The position numbers and the translations under genes were made by a program. Below the pieces are notes generated by a model. That model was not told the origin of the DNA and made no database searches. It saw only the letters and a list, made by a program, of their open reading frames with translations. From an uncultured Clostridia bacterium (GTDB taxonomy: Bacteria > Bacillota > Clostridia > Oscillospirales > Oscillospiraceae), in contig CALLZZ010000129.1 of NCBI GenBank assembly GCA_937858235.1, forward strand, positions 1 through 18,611: a stretch of 18,611 bases of DNA, in the 5' to 3' direction. Shown piece after piece: positions 1 to 6,543 of this stretch (position 1 is its first letter; each line of letters begins with the position of its first letter).

Positions 1-216
1 TCCATCCTCATGCCCGGCGCCACCGTTCGTGCCGGGGCAGTGGTAGAATACGCCATCGTTGCAGAAAATACCGTAATCGGCGCCGGTGCTCGCATCGGAA
101 ACCCACCCGACGGCTCTGATAACTGGGGTGTAGCAGTCGTCGCTCGACAGGTTGCACCCGGTGTAACTGTCCCTGCAAACACTATCTATTCTGGCGCGCC
201 AAGGGAGGGGAACTGA
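1..216 (+). CDS. glgC: Glucose-1-phosphate adenylyltransferase, C-terminal end (partial)
   Basis: The reading frame is already open at base 1 and ends with TGA at 214-216, so only about 71 C-terminal residues are present. They show the hexapeptide-repeat pattern of a left-handed beta-helix (for example VVEYAIVAENTVIGAGARIG), as found at the C-terminus of ADP-glucose pyrophosphorylase. The nucleotidyltransferase domain lies outside the window, so the name rests partly on context: glgD begins 3 bases after the stop and glgA follows. In the family GlgC makes ADP-glucose from glucose-1-phosphate and ATP, the committed step of bacterial glycogen synthesis in the cytoplasm. The last codons carry the ribosome binding site of glgD (GGGAGGGG, 203-210), which points to translational coupling. 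An internal ATG at base 10 is not a gene start. Confidence 0.85.
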   Translation, partial: SILMPGATVRAGAVVEYAIVAENTVIGAGARIGNPPDGSDNWGVAVVARQVAPGVTVPANTIYSGAPREGN

Positions 217-219
217 GTA

Positions 220-1338
220 ATGCTGCACAATGTACATGGTCTGATTTTCACCCACAATCGCACCTACAATCTGCGGGAGCTGACTGAACCGCGCTGCCTG
301 TCCTCTGTCCCCTTTGGCGGGCGCTTCCGGCTGATTGACTTCACGGTTTCCAACTTGGTCAATGCCGGCATCTCCGACGTAGGGGTCATGCTGCAATCCA
401 GGTATCAGTCTCTGCTGGACCATCTGGGTTCCGGTAAAGACTGGGACCTGGCACACCATACCGGCGGTCTGCGCCTGTTGCCGCCCTATTCTTTACCTAG
501 TCAGGATAACCACTCCGAACTCCGAGGACAGATGGACGCACTGGCTCAAATCGAACCATATCTCCATGAAATCCGTCAGGATTATGTCTTTTTGGCCGAT
601 GGGGATATTGTAGCTAATCTCCCACTTCAGAAAGTTTACCAGCGGCACATCGACACCAACGCTGATATTACCTTGGTCTGTACCAAAAAATACACCGGTG
701 ATCCCAGTGCATCCGTCTATTTCGCCATCAACGACGCACAGGAAATCACTGACGTCATCAGCCGTCCGGAACAACCGGTGGGCATGGAATACTTAAACCT
801 CTTCCTCCTCTCTAAGAATTTGCTGATCCACCTCACGCAGCATTGCGCCACCCACAGCCTCTATTCCATCCGTGACGATTTACTGGCGGGGATGCAGCAT
901 CAGCTCAAGCTGGTTCCCTATGTGTTCAACGGCTTCTCCACCCGCTGCACCTCTGTTCCATCCTACTTTGAAAACAGCATGGCGCTTCTCGACCCCAAAG
1001 TACAGCGAGATCTGTTCTGTCCGGAACGCCCCATCCGCACCCGGGATCGCAACGAACCCTCTACCTACTACGCTCCTGGCTCCAACTGCCATAACTCTTT
1101 GGTGGCTGGCGGCTGCACCATAGAAGGCTCTGTAGCGAATTCGGTTATTTTCCAGAACGTACATATCGAAAAGGGTGCCTGTGTCCAGAACTGCATTCTG
1201 TTCAATGGGACTCATATTCAGGCAAACGCCAACCTCAACCAGGTTATTACTGACAAAAAGGTTACCATCAGTCCCAGTTCCGTACTCTCCGGTGCCTCTC
1301 ACTATCCCCTCGTCATTGCCAAAGGCAGTTACCTTTAA
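220..1338 (+). CDS. glgD: Glucose-1-phosphate adenylyltransferase regulatory subunit GlgD
   Basis: This 372-residue protein has the GlgC/GlgD fold: an N-terminal nucleotidyltransferase domain (about 1-240, with SVPFGGRFRLIDFTVSNLVN near residues 29-48) and a C-terminal beta-helix (about 290-372, hexapeptide-like SLVAGGCTIEGSVANSVIF). The catalytic GGxGxRL signature expected at the N-terminus of GlgC is missing; the equivalent stretch reads GLIFTHNRTYNLRELTEPR. That loss, the length and the position after glgC identify the GlgD paralogue. In Firmicutes GlgD is largely non-catalytic and forms a hetero-oligomer with GlgC that alters its activity and regulation. The ATG is 9 bases downstream of GGGAGGGG. 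It is the second gene of glgC-glgD-glgA, with 55 bases before glgA and no terminator between them. Confidence 0.93.
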   Translation: MLHNVHGLIFTHNRTYNLRELTEPRCLSSVPFGGRFRLIDFTVSNLVNAGISDVGVMLQSRYQSLLDHLGSGKDWDLAHHTGGLRLLPPYSLPSQDNHSELRGQMDALAQIEPYLHEIRQDYVFLADGDIVANLPLQKVYQRHIDTNADITLVCTKKYTGDPSASVYFAINDAQEITDVISRPEQPVGMEYLNLFLLSKNLLIHLTQHCATHSLYSIRDDLLAGMQHQLKLVPYVFNGFSTRCTSVPSYFENSMALLDPKVQRDLFCPERPIRTRDRNEPSTYYAPGSNCHNSLVAGGCTIEGSVANSVIFQNVHIEKGACVQNCILFNGTHIQANANLNQVITDKKVTISPSSVLSGASHYPLVIAKGSYL

Positions 1339-1393
1339 CCCCCCTTCCGTACTCGTTATTTCTCGTCATCCAACTGAAAGAAGGCTGTTATCT

Positions 1394-2845
1394 ATGAAAA
1401 TTCTATTCGCAGCGTCTGAAGTCGCGCCTTTTGTGAAGACCGGAGGCCTAGCTGATGTAGCCGGTTCTCTCCCCGCAGCGCTGGCTGCCCACGGACATGA
1501 TGTTCGCGTGATTCTGCCTCTCTACTCCAATATTAACGAATCCTGGCGTGACCAAATGACCTTTGTCAAACACTTTCACTTTCCTTTGAGCTGGCGGAAC
1601 TCCTACTGCGGACTGTTCCAACTCAAATTGGGAAACGTACTGTACTACTTCGTGGACAACGAGTATTACTTCAAGCGCCACAGCTTATATGGTCACTTTG
1701 ATGACGGAGAACGGTTCGCTTACTTTTCCCGTGCCGTAATCGAAGTCCCCGATCAAGTAAGCTGGTCCCCGAACATCATTCACTGCAATGATTGGCAGAC
1801 CGGACTGGTTCCCGTCTACCTTTTGGAGGCCAAACACCGGTTCCCTTGCCTGTCCAAGACCAAAAGTGTATTTACCATTCACAACATCGAATATCAAGGT
1901 CGCTATGACAAGACCATCCTGGGAGATGTATTTGGCCTGGACAGCAGCTACTTCCGAGAGGATATGCTTGCTTACTACGGTGACGTAAACCTCACTAAGG
2001 GTGCTATTTACGCCTCTGACTATGTTACAACAGTCTCTCCTACCTACGCAAAGGAGCTTCAGTACAGCTTTTATGCCCATGGTCTGGAAGGCGTCATCGC
2101 AGCCAACTACTACAAAATGTCCGGCATCCTCAACGGTCTGGACATTCAGCAGTATAATCCCAATCTCGATCCTGACCTGACCGCCACTTATTCTTCGGAC
2201 GATCTTGCCGGCAAGGCCATCTGCAAAAACGCCCTCCAAAAAGAATGCGGTCTGGAACTGCTTCCCGACGTCCCCATTATCGCCTGCATCTCCCGTTTGG
2301 TCTCTCACAAAGGCTACGATCTCATCACCGCCGCTTTCCCCAAAATCATGGAGCACAACGTCCAGTTTGTCATTCTAGGAACGGGTGATTGGGGAATCGA
2401 GGCGTTCTTCCGCAGCGCAGCCAAGCGCTATCCTGAGCGCGTCTCCGCTAACCTCCTGTACTCCACAAAGTTGTCCGCTAAAATCTATGCCGGCGCCGAC
2501 ATCCTGCTCATGCCCTCTATTTCTGAGCCATGCGGCCTCACACAGATGATCGCCATGCGTTACGGCACCGTCCCCGTAGTACGCCTGACCGGCGGTTTGA
2601 AGGACAGCGTCCCCTCCTACAATCCTGCCACAGGTAAGGGACTCGGCTTTACCTTCGGCAATATTACCGCCGGTGACATGCTTTCTGCTGTCGATCGTGC
2701 ACTGGAGCTGTACGATACAGAGCCACTCAAGTGGCGGCAGCTCATGCGGAATGAAATGGAAGTTGATCTCAGTTGGGATAAATCCGCCTTGGCCTACGAA
2801 GAAATTTATTGCAAGCTTTCTCACAATGACCTTGATCCGGATTAA
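1394..2845 (+). CDS. glgA: Glycogen synthase (ADP-glucose)
   Basis: This 483-residue GT5 glycogen synthase transfers glucose from ADP-glucose to the non-reducing end of an alpha-1,4-glucan. The N-terminus MKILFAASEVAPFVKTGGLA contains the KTGGLADV ADP-glucose/glucan-binding motif, and IACISRLVSHKG and SEPCGLTQMIAMRYGTVPVV mark the C-terminal Rossmann domain with its E-x7-E-like signature. The length matches the bacterial family (about 480). The frame stays open upstream to 1175, but that extension overlaps glgD and resembles no GlgA. The ATG at 1394 gives the conserved N-terminus and has the purine-rich AAAGAAGG (1377-1384) before it. It is the last gene of the glycogen operon, and a strong terminator starts 4 bases after the stop. 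No glgB or glgP is visible here. Confidence 0.95.
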   Translation: MKILFAASEVAPFVKTGGLADVAGSLPAALAAHGHDVRVILPLYSNINESWRDQMTFVKHFHFPLSWRNSYCGLFQLKLGNVLYYFVDNEYYFKRHSLYGHFDDGERFAYFSRAVIEVPDQVSWSPNIIHCNDWQTGLVPVYLLEAKHRFPCLSKTKSVFTIHNIEYQGRYDKTILGDVFGLDSSYFREDMLAYYGDVNLTKGAIYASDYVTTVSPTYAKELQYSFYAHGLEGVIAANYYKMSGILNGLDIQQYNPNLDPDLTATYSSDDLAGKAICKNALQKECGLELLPDVPIIACISRLVSHKGYDLITAAFPKIMEHNVQFVILGTGDWGIEAFFRSAAKRYPERVSANLLYSTKLSAKIYAGADILLMPSISEPCGLTQMIAMRYGTVPVVRLTGGLKDSVPSYNPATGKGLGFTFGNITAGDMLSAVDRALELYDTEPLKWRQLMRNEMEVDLSWDKSALAYEEIYCKLSHNDLDPD

Positions 2846-2849
2846 CCAG

Positions 2850-2889
2850 AGCAGCAGCCGTTTTCTTACGGCTGCTGCTTTTCTTTTCC
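2850..2889 (+). terminator. Rho-independent terminator of the glgCDA operon
   Basis: A perfect 11-bp stem pairs 2850-2860 (AGCAGCAGCCG) with 2869-2879 around an 8-base loop (TTTTCTTA). The T-rich run TTTCTTTT follows. It starts just after the glgA stop at 2843-2845. Confidence 0.92.
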
Positions 2890-2899
2890 GAATGCGTAG

Positions 2900-2929
2900 T
2901 TGACGTTCCACGGAACATAGCGATATACT
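2900..2929 (+). promoter_or_regulatory. Predicted sigma-A promoter of the alpha/beta hydrolase gene
   Basis: TTGACG (2900-2905) and TATACT (2924-2929) are separated by 18 bases, and lie between the glgA terminator and the hydrolase start at 2964. The spacer contains a perfect 5-2-5 inverted repeat, GTTCC-AC-GGAAC (2905-2916), which could be a repressor site or chance. Confidence 0.65.
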
Positions 2930-2963
2930 AAGTGAAAACAGTTGATTTTGGGAGGTTCATACC

Positions 2964-3803
2964 ATGAAACTATTTCCGGATCGCCTATTCCGCGACGTAA
3001 TTCCACCTGCTGGCGTCGCCATGGCGGACTATGTGGGGGTACAGATCCCGATAGATAATACGTTCCTTTGTGCCTATGTAATGACGCCAGATGGTACTTA
3101 CGATCACCCACGTCCCTGTGTAATTCTCTGCCACGGCTTCCCCGGATTCTACAAAAGCGACGACATTGCCCAGGCGCTTTGCCGGATGGGCTGCGTTGTA
3201 ATTGTACCCAACTGCCGGGGCGGCTGGGGCAGCGGCGGATACTATTCCTTTACCAACTACATCACGGATCTCATAACCGCCGCCCGTTGGGCTCAGAGCC
3301 CCTGGACCGTGCAGACCTACGCCATTGATCCTGACAGCATTTTTCTGGTCGGCCACAGCATGGGCGCCAGCAGCGCGTTAAATGCTGCCCGTCAGCTGCC
3401 TTGGTTGAGGGGCGTCATTGGGATTGCCCCCTATGATCTTTCCTTCGTCTTTGACGAAACCCCTTATGGAATTGACTTTCTCCTGGAAATGGGTGCACCT
3501 GTCCTGCACGAAGAAACACCAGATGCTATTCGCCGCAACGCCATACAGTATCACAAAGATCTGGCCCTCGTTCTCTCCTTCGACACCCTGAAGGATCAGA
3601 ACCTCCTGCTGATCAGCGGAACCCTAGACGAAATCGCTCCGCCGGAAAAAACGATAGCTCCTCTATGGGATCGGCTCAAAAAGCACAACACCACTGCTGT
3701 GCAAAACCATATTCAGTTCCCATCTGACCACGACTTCTGTAGTTTTCGCATCGCTCTGATTGAGCAGATCGGTTACTGGATCGCCTCCCTGTTTCAACCA
3801 TAA
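2964..3803 (+). CDS. Alpha/beta hydrolase (serine esterase/peptidase-like)
   Basis: This 279-residue protein has an alpha/beta-hydrolase core. HGFPG at 57-61 is the oxyanion-hole loop, GHSMG at 130-134 places the nucleophile at Ser132, and the likely acid and base are Asp222 (GTLDEIAPP) and His256 (SDHDF). The layout resembles the dienelactone hydrolase/acylaminoacyl-peptidase group, but the substrate cannot be read from sequence. There is no signal peptide or membrane segment, so it is probably cytoplasmic. The ATG follows GGGAGG (2950-2955) by 8 bases. It has its own promoter after the glycogen terminator and appears monocistronic. No convincing terminator follows; a weak CAACCA/TGGTTG pairing just after the stop lacks a T-tract. 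A functional link with glycogen metabolism is not supported. Confidence 0.88.
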   Translation: MKLFPDRLFRDVIPPAGVAMADYVGVQIPIDNTFLCAYVMTPDGTYDHPRPCVILCHGFPGFYKSDDIAQALCRMGCVVIVPNCRGGWGSGGYYSFTNYITDLITAARWAQSPWTVQTYAIDPDSIFLVGHSMGASSALNAARQLPWLRGVIGIAPYDLSFVFDETPYGIDFLLEMGAPVLHEETPDAIRRNAIQYHKDLALVLSFDTLKDQNLLLISGTLDEIAPPEKTIAPLWDRLKKHNTTAVQNHIQFPSDHDFCSFRIALIEQIGYWIASLFQP

Positions 3804-3987
3804 CAGCGACTCCCTGGTTGCTGAACACGGCAATCGGAGGCATCTTGTGACTCATATCGGCACAATGTCCAATCATTCGGATTATTATCGTTACCTTTAG
3901 CATTGCATTACTTCGTTATCCCATAATTAACCCTAGGAATAATCCCCACTTATCGTCAACATCCAACATAAGGAGGTAACCCCAAAA
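3804..3987 (+). other. Intergenic region between hydrolase and FN3 protein gene
   Basis: No convincing gene is seen. A GGAGG at 3836-3840 lies 6 bases before a GTG that opens a 17-codon frame (3847-3900), which is too short to trust. The strong SD AAGGAGGT (3970-3977) belongs to the downstream gene. A loose promoter-like pair (TTGCAT at 3903, TAATTA at 3924) has poor spacing. Confidence 0.4.
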
Positions 3988-4626
3988 ATGAAAAAGCAAA
4001 CCCGTATAAGCGCCCTATTGCTGGCCTTTGCGATGGCATTTACCCTGCTATCCAGCTCCGCATTGGCAACAGAGCCCTCTACCTTAGCCGCCCAGTCTAC
4101 AGTAGTAACCATAGCAGCTGATACAGCTGAATCCCCCGTAACAGCATCGGTATCGAAACCGAAAGCCACAACACTCTCTAGTGTCAAACGGGTTTCCAGC
4201 ACAAAAATTAAAGTTACCTGGAAGAAAGTATCCTCTGTTACTGGGTACAAAATTCAGTATTCCACGTCCAGCAGCTTTAAGAAAGCCAAAACCGTCACAA
4301 TCAAATCCTGTAAGACCACCAGCAAAACAATTTCCAGTCTGGCCAAGAACAAAAAATATTACGTTCGCGTCAGAACCTATAAAACGGTCAGCAAAAAGAA
4401 TTACTACAGCTCCTGGAGCAAATCCAAATCAGCCAAAACTTCTACCAGCACTTCCTCCAGATCCAATTCCAACAATACGGTCTACATTACAGCCTCAGGT
4501 AATGGAAAATGTTATCACAAAAGAAAAAGCTGTCCCTCTTTAAAACGGAGCAAAAAAATTGTTTCCCTTTCAAAATCCAAAGCGAAGGCAAAGGGTTATA
4601 AAGCCTGCAAAAATTGCAAACCCTAA
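3988..4626 (+). CDS. Secreted FN3-domain protein with C-terminal Cys/His putative metal-binding motif
   Basis: This 212-residue protein starts with a Sec signal peptide: a basic n-region, a hydrophobic stretch at about 8-24, and a predicted cleavage after ALA-27. One fibronectin type III domain spans about 57-152, with recognisable strands (TKIKVTWKKVSSVTGYKIQY and YYVRVRTYK). A Ser/Thr/Asn-rich linker (151-164) leads to a C-terminal module of about 48 residues carrying C175, H177, C182 and a terminal CKNC (C207, C210), ending GYKACKNCKP. Similar short Cys/His tails occur at the ends of some secreted nucleases and cell-wall proteins of Firmicutes and look like a small metal-binding fold; this is recalled, not searched. 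The mature protein is very lysine-rich. The SD AAGGAGGT lies 10 bases before the ATG. Function unknown; a polyanion- or wall-binding role is inferred from charge. Confidence 0.82.
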   Translation: MKKQTRISALLLAFAMAFTLLSSSALATEPSTLAAQSTVVTIAADTAESPVTASVSKPKATTLSSVKRVSSTKIKVTWKKVSSVTGYKIQYSTSSSFKKAKTVTIKSCKTTSKTISSLAKNKKYYVRVRTYKTVSKKNYYSSWSKSKSAKTSTSTSSRSNSNNTVYITASGNGKCYHKRKSCPSLKRSKKIVSLSKSKAKAKGYKACKNCKP

Positions 4627-4628
4627 AG

Positions 4629-4679
4629 AAGTATCCCGCTGTGTGGTACCACACAGCGGGATACTTTCTTTATCTTTAC
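4629..4679 (+). terminator. Terminator after the FN3 protein gene (38-bp perfect palindrome)
   Basis: 4629-4666 is a perfect inverted repeat with 19-base arms centred on GGTACC. In RNA this gives a stem of about 17 bp with a 4-base loop. The pyrimidine-rich TTTCTTTATCTTT follows. It begins 3 bases after the stop codon. No gene requires it on the opposite strand, where the spo0A candidate terminator lies further upstream. Confidence 0.85.
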
Positions 4680-4722
4680 GCAGCAGGTTCTGTCACAATA
4701 CAAAGAAGCACTACAAGGCAAG

Positions 4723-4781
4723 TATAAAATAAAATATTCCCTCCGCTGATCAACCATTTGTCTACAATCAACAGAGGGAAT
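4723..4781 (-). terminator. Possible terminator of spo0A
   Basis: ATTCCCTC (4736-4743) pairs with GAGGGAAT (4774-4781), extended inside by TGAT/ATCA after a 3x3 internal loop. On the minus strand this is followed by a T-rich run (complement of 4723-4735, ATTTTATTTTATA-like). The loop is long and the hairpin lies 120 bases past the spo0A stop, so confidence is moderate. Confidence 0.45.
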
Positions 4782-4900
4782 GAATTGTTTTCGTCTAAAT
4801 TCATTAATCTCCCACTCAAATATTAGATTTGCAATTCTTGACTTGTTTGCTTTTGAGTTCAGAACTTCCTGTGCCGAAATGCTTCCTACTTCATAATACC

Positions 4901-5650
4901 TTAGCGCTGTTTTTGCTGAAGCTGCAGCCGATCCGCTATCATTGCGATAAACTCGCTGTTGGTAGGCTTGCCCTTGGAGTTACTGACCGTATAGCCGAAA
5001 TATTTCTGCAGCGTTTCAATGTCCCCCCGATCCCAAGCAACTTCAATTGCGTGGCGAATCGCCCGCTCTACGCGAGAGGCAGTTGTGCCAAACCGCTGTG
5101 CAACTTCAGGGTATAGTACTTTTGTCACGGCATTGATCACATCCATATCGTTCACAGCGATCATAATTGCTTCCCGCAGATACTGATATCCTTTGATATG
5201 TGCTGGCACTCCAATTTCGTGAATCACTGCGGTCACCAGAGTTTCAAGGCTCTGGTGTCTCACTGGTTGCATTGGACCCCCCAACTGGAGTTGACGCACC
5301 CGTTCAATAACTGCATCGATCCGACAGGGCTTCATCATGAAGTAGTCTGCACCCAGTTCTGCCGCCTGATTCACCACCCCTCCGCGAATAAATCCAGAGA
5401 GCACGAGAATAGTCGGTCGTTTACCCTCACGGCCATTGATGCGCCGCAGCAACTCTAATCCATCAATTCGAGATGTAACCAGATCCATCAGCAACACATC
5501 AGGTTGTAGTTCATCCACCAGGCGAAATGCCTCTTCACCATCGCCAGTATTTCCACAAACCTCCAGATCATTCTCACGTGCAATTGTTTCTGCCAGTAGT
5601 GAGCGGAAATCATCATCCGCATCGGCTAACATAATTTTCAATGTATCCAA
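4901..5650 (-). CDS. spo0A: Stage 0 sporulation response regulator Spo0A
   Basis: Spo0A is the phosphorylation-activated master regulator of sporulation entry. With the TTG start at 5650 the protein is 249 residues. The receiver domain (about 3-122) has Asp10/Asp12, phosphoacceptor Asp56 (LLMDL), Ser85 and Lys107. After a short linker, the DNA-binding domain (about 136-245) contains the near-invariant HEIGVPAHIKGYQYLREAI, TTASRVERAIRHAIEVAW and KPTNSEFIA segments. The TTG is chosen because AAGGAG (5660-5665, minus strand) lies 9 bases before it and the N-terminus MDTLKIMLAD then aligns with known Spo0A. An in-frame ATG at 5695 has no SD and adds 15 unlike residues. After Asp56 the usual MP turn is replaced by VTSR, an unusual receiver detail. 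Identity is certain; start choice about 90%. Confidence 0.97.
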   Translation of the reverse strand: MDTLKIMLADADDDFRSLLAETIARENDLEVCGNTGDGEEAFRLVDELQPDVLLMDLVTSRIDGLELLRRINGREGKRPTILVLSGFIRGGVVNQAAELGADYFMMKPCRIDAVIERVRQLQLGGPMQPVRHQSLETLVTAVIHEIGVPAHIKGYQYLREAIMIAVNDMDVINAVTKVLYPEVAQRFGTTASRVERAIRHAIEVAWDRGDIETLQKYFGYTVSNSKGKPTNSEFIAMIADRLQLQQKQR

Positions 5651-5687
5651 AATTCCTGTCTCCTTTTCGATCCAGATATCAATGCAG

Positions 5688-5694
5688 TTCGACA
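5688..5694 (-). promoter_or_regulatory. Exact Spo0A box (TGTCGAA) in the spo0A leader
   Basis: The minus strand reads TGTCGAA, the Spo0A-box consensus known from Bacillus and Clostridium, 37 bases upstream of the TTG start and about 30 bases downstream of the predicted -10. The position suits autoregulation, but one 7-mer alone is weak evidence. Confidence 0.5.
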
Positions 5695-5723
5695 CATTTG
5701 GGTCGTTCTCTCTCTCTGTGAAT

Positions 5724-5752
5724 AATTTAACATAAAATCACTGGATTTTCAA
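5724..5752 (-). promoter_or_regulatory. Candidate sigma-A promoter of spo0A
   Basis: On the minus strand TTGAAA (5747-5752) and TAAATT (5724-5729) are 17 bases apart. The -10 is a weak match. No sigma-H type pair (AGGAWWT and GAAT) was found in this interval. Confidence 0.45.
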
Positions 5753-5792
5753 CCTATAATTACCAAATTTTGTGAATTTTTTTGCGATCTAA

Positions 5793-5809
5793 TTCGACGT
5801 CTTTCGACG
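5793..5809 (-). promoter_or_regulatory. Tandem Spo0A-box-like sites, 10-bp phased
   Basis: Two copies of CGTCGAA (minus strand; 5793-5799 and 5803-5809) lie one helical turn apart, about 40 bases upstream of the candidate -35 of spo0A. Each differs from TGTCGAA only at the first base. The tandem, same-face layout resembles multi-box Spo0A targets. Confidence 0.5.
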
Positions 5810-5852
5810 GTTTCTGACAGCATCCATCTTTTCCCCGCTGGTTCCTCCTTTT

Positions 5853-6403
5853 TTAGCGCGCTATTCCATTGCAAATTAAAGTGATATAGGCTGCGTAACC
5901 AGCCAGCAAAAGTGCCCCCTGAGCCCGATTAGTACGCTTGGTAATCAGAATTGGAACCACTGCAATCAACGCAAACAAGAGGCAAAATGGAAACTCTAAA
6001 TAGATTGCTTGGCGTGAAACCGTTAATGCTTTCCCAGCGATCAATGATGTTGCCAGCTGACAGCACAGGCTGCCGCTTAATTAGCGCCATAATCGCTGTT
6101 ACCAGTTTCGGCAACGATGTGCCTACTGCAACCATTGTACCTGCAACTACACTTTCCAGAGCTCCCAGCATGGCCGCGATAAAACCACCCTTGTCCACCA
6201 ATAAATCGGCTCTGACTGCGGTTCCCGCTGCGCCTCTACATAAAACCATCACGTTACTTATCACCGTTTTGCGGTCCTTTTTTGCGCCTGTCACGGGACT
6301 CTCTTTGGGGTTACCTTTCTGTCACCCATATGTTCTGTCCCAAAAAGAGCACAAACAAAACAACCAACACCACGATCCCCCACTCTTAATAATCAATAGC
6401 AGC
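5853..6403 (-). pseudogene. Broken Na+/Ca2+ exchanger (CaCA family) remnant
   Basis: Two minus-strand frames carry consecutive pieces of the C-terminal half of a CaCA cation exchanger. The first (about 6294 down to 6045) includes ADLLVDKGG and the alpha-repeat motif VAVGTSLPKLVTAI, then GNII. The second (6044 to stop at 5853) resumes with AGKALTVSRQAIYLEFPF and a last membrane segment. The residues normally between GNII and this stretch (the GANILNL-type segment) are missing, consistent with a small frame-changing deletion. Upstream of 6294 a hydrophobic piece (VVLVVLFVLFLGQNIW, about 6360-6310) interrupted by stops looks like an earlier helix. The N-terminal half is absent. An intact member would be about 310-330 residues with about 10 helices, so no functional transporter is made. 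The upstream edge is approximate. Confidence 0.82.
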
Positions 6404-6470
6404 CCCACTAAAAACTGACATCTTATGAAAAAAGCATTTTCAATTCCCCTTTCCTTTTTCCTTATCCTTC

Positions 6471-6499
6471 TTTACATCTAGCGCACATTCCAGTACAAT
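6471..6499 (+). promoter_or_regulatory. Predicted promoter of the LUD-domain gene
   Basis: TTTACA (6471-6476) and TACAAT (6494-6499) are separated by 17 bases, 45 bases upstream of the ATG at 6544. The interval 6404-6543 otherwise shows only AT-rich sequence and no gene. Confidence 0.65.
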
Positions 6500-6543
6500 A
6501 AAACGAAAGAAGAACCATTTATTGATGCAAAAAGGAGAGTTCC

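Noticed and set aside
1175..1393. N-terminal extension of glgA
   Set aside because: It overlaps glgD and does not resemble GlgA; the conserved protein begins at 1394.
3579..3585. Exact Spo0A box (TTCGACA on the plus strand)
   Set aside because: It lies inside the hydrolase coding sequence, and about two exact 7-mers are expected by chance in the window.
3847..3900. 17-codon GTG frame preceded by GGAGG
   Set aside because: It is too short, without hydrophobic or other features, and no promoter supports it.
5815..5838. Small minus-strand frame (12 codons) after an AAAGGAGG near 5850
   Set aside because: The SD is about 16 bases away, the peptide is tiny, and it overlaps the Spo0A-type boxes; it is more likely a remnant.
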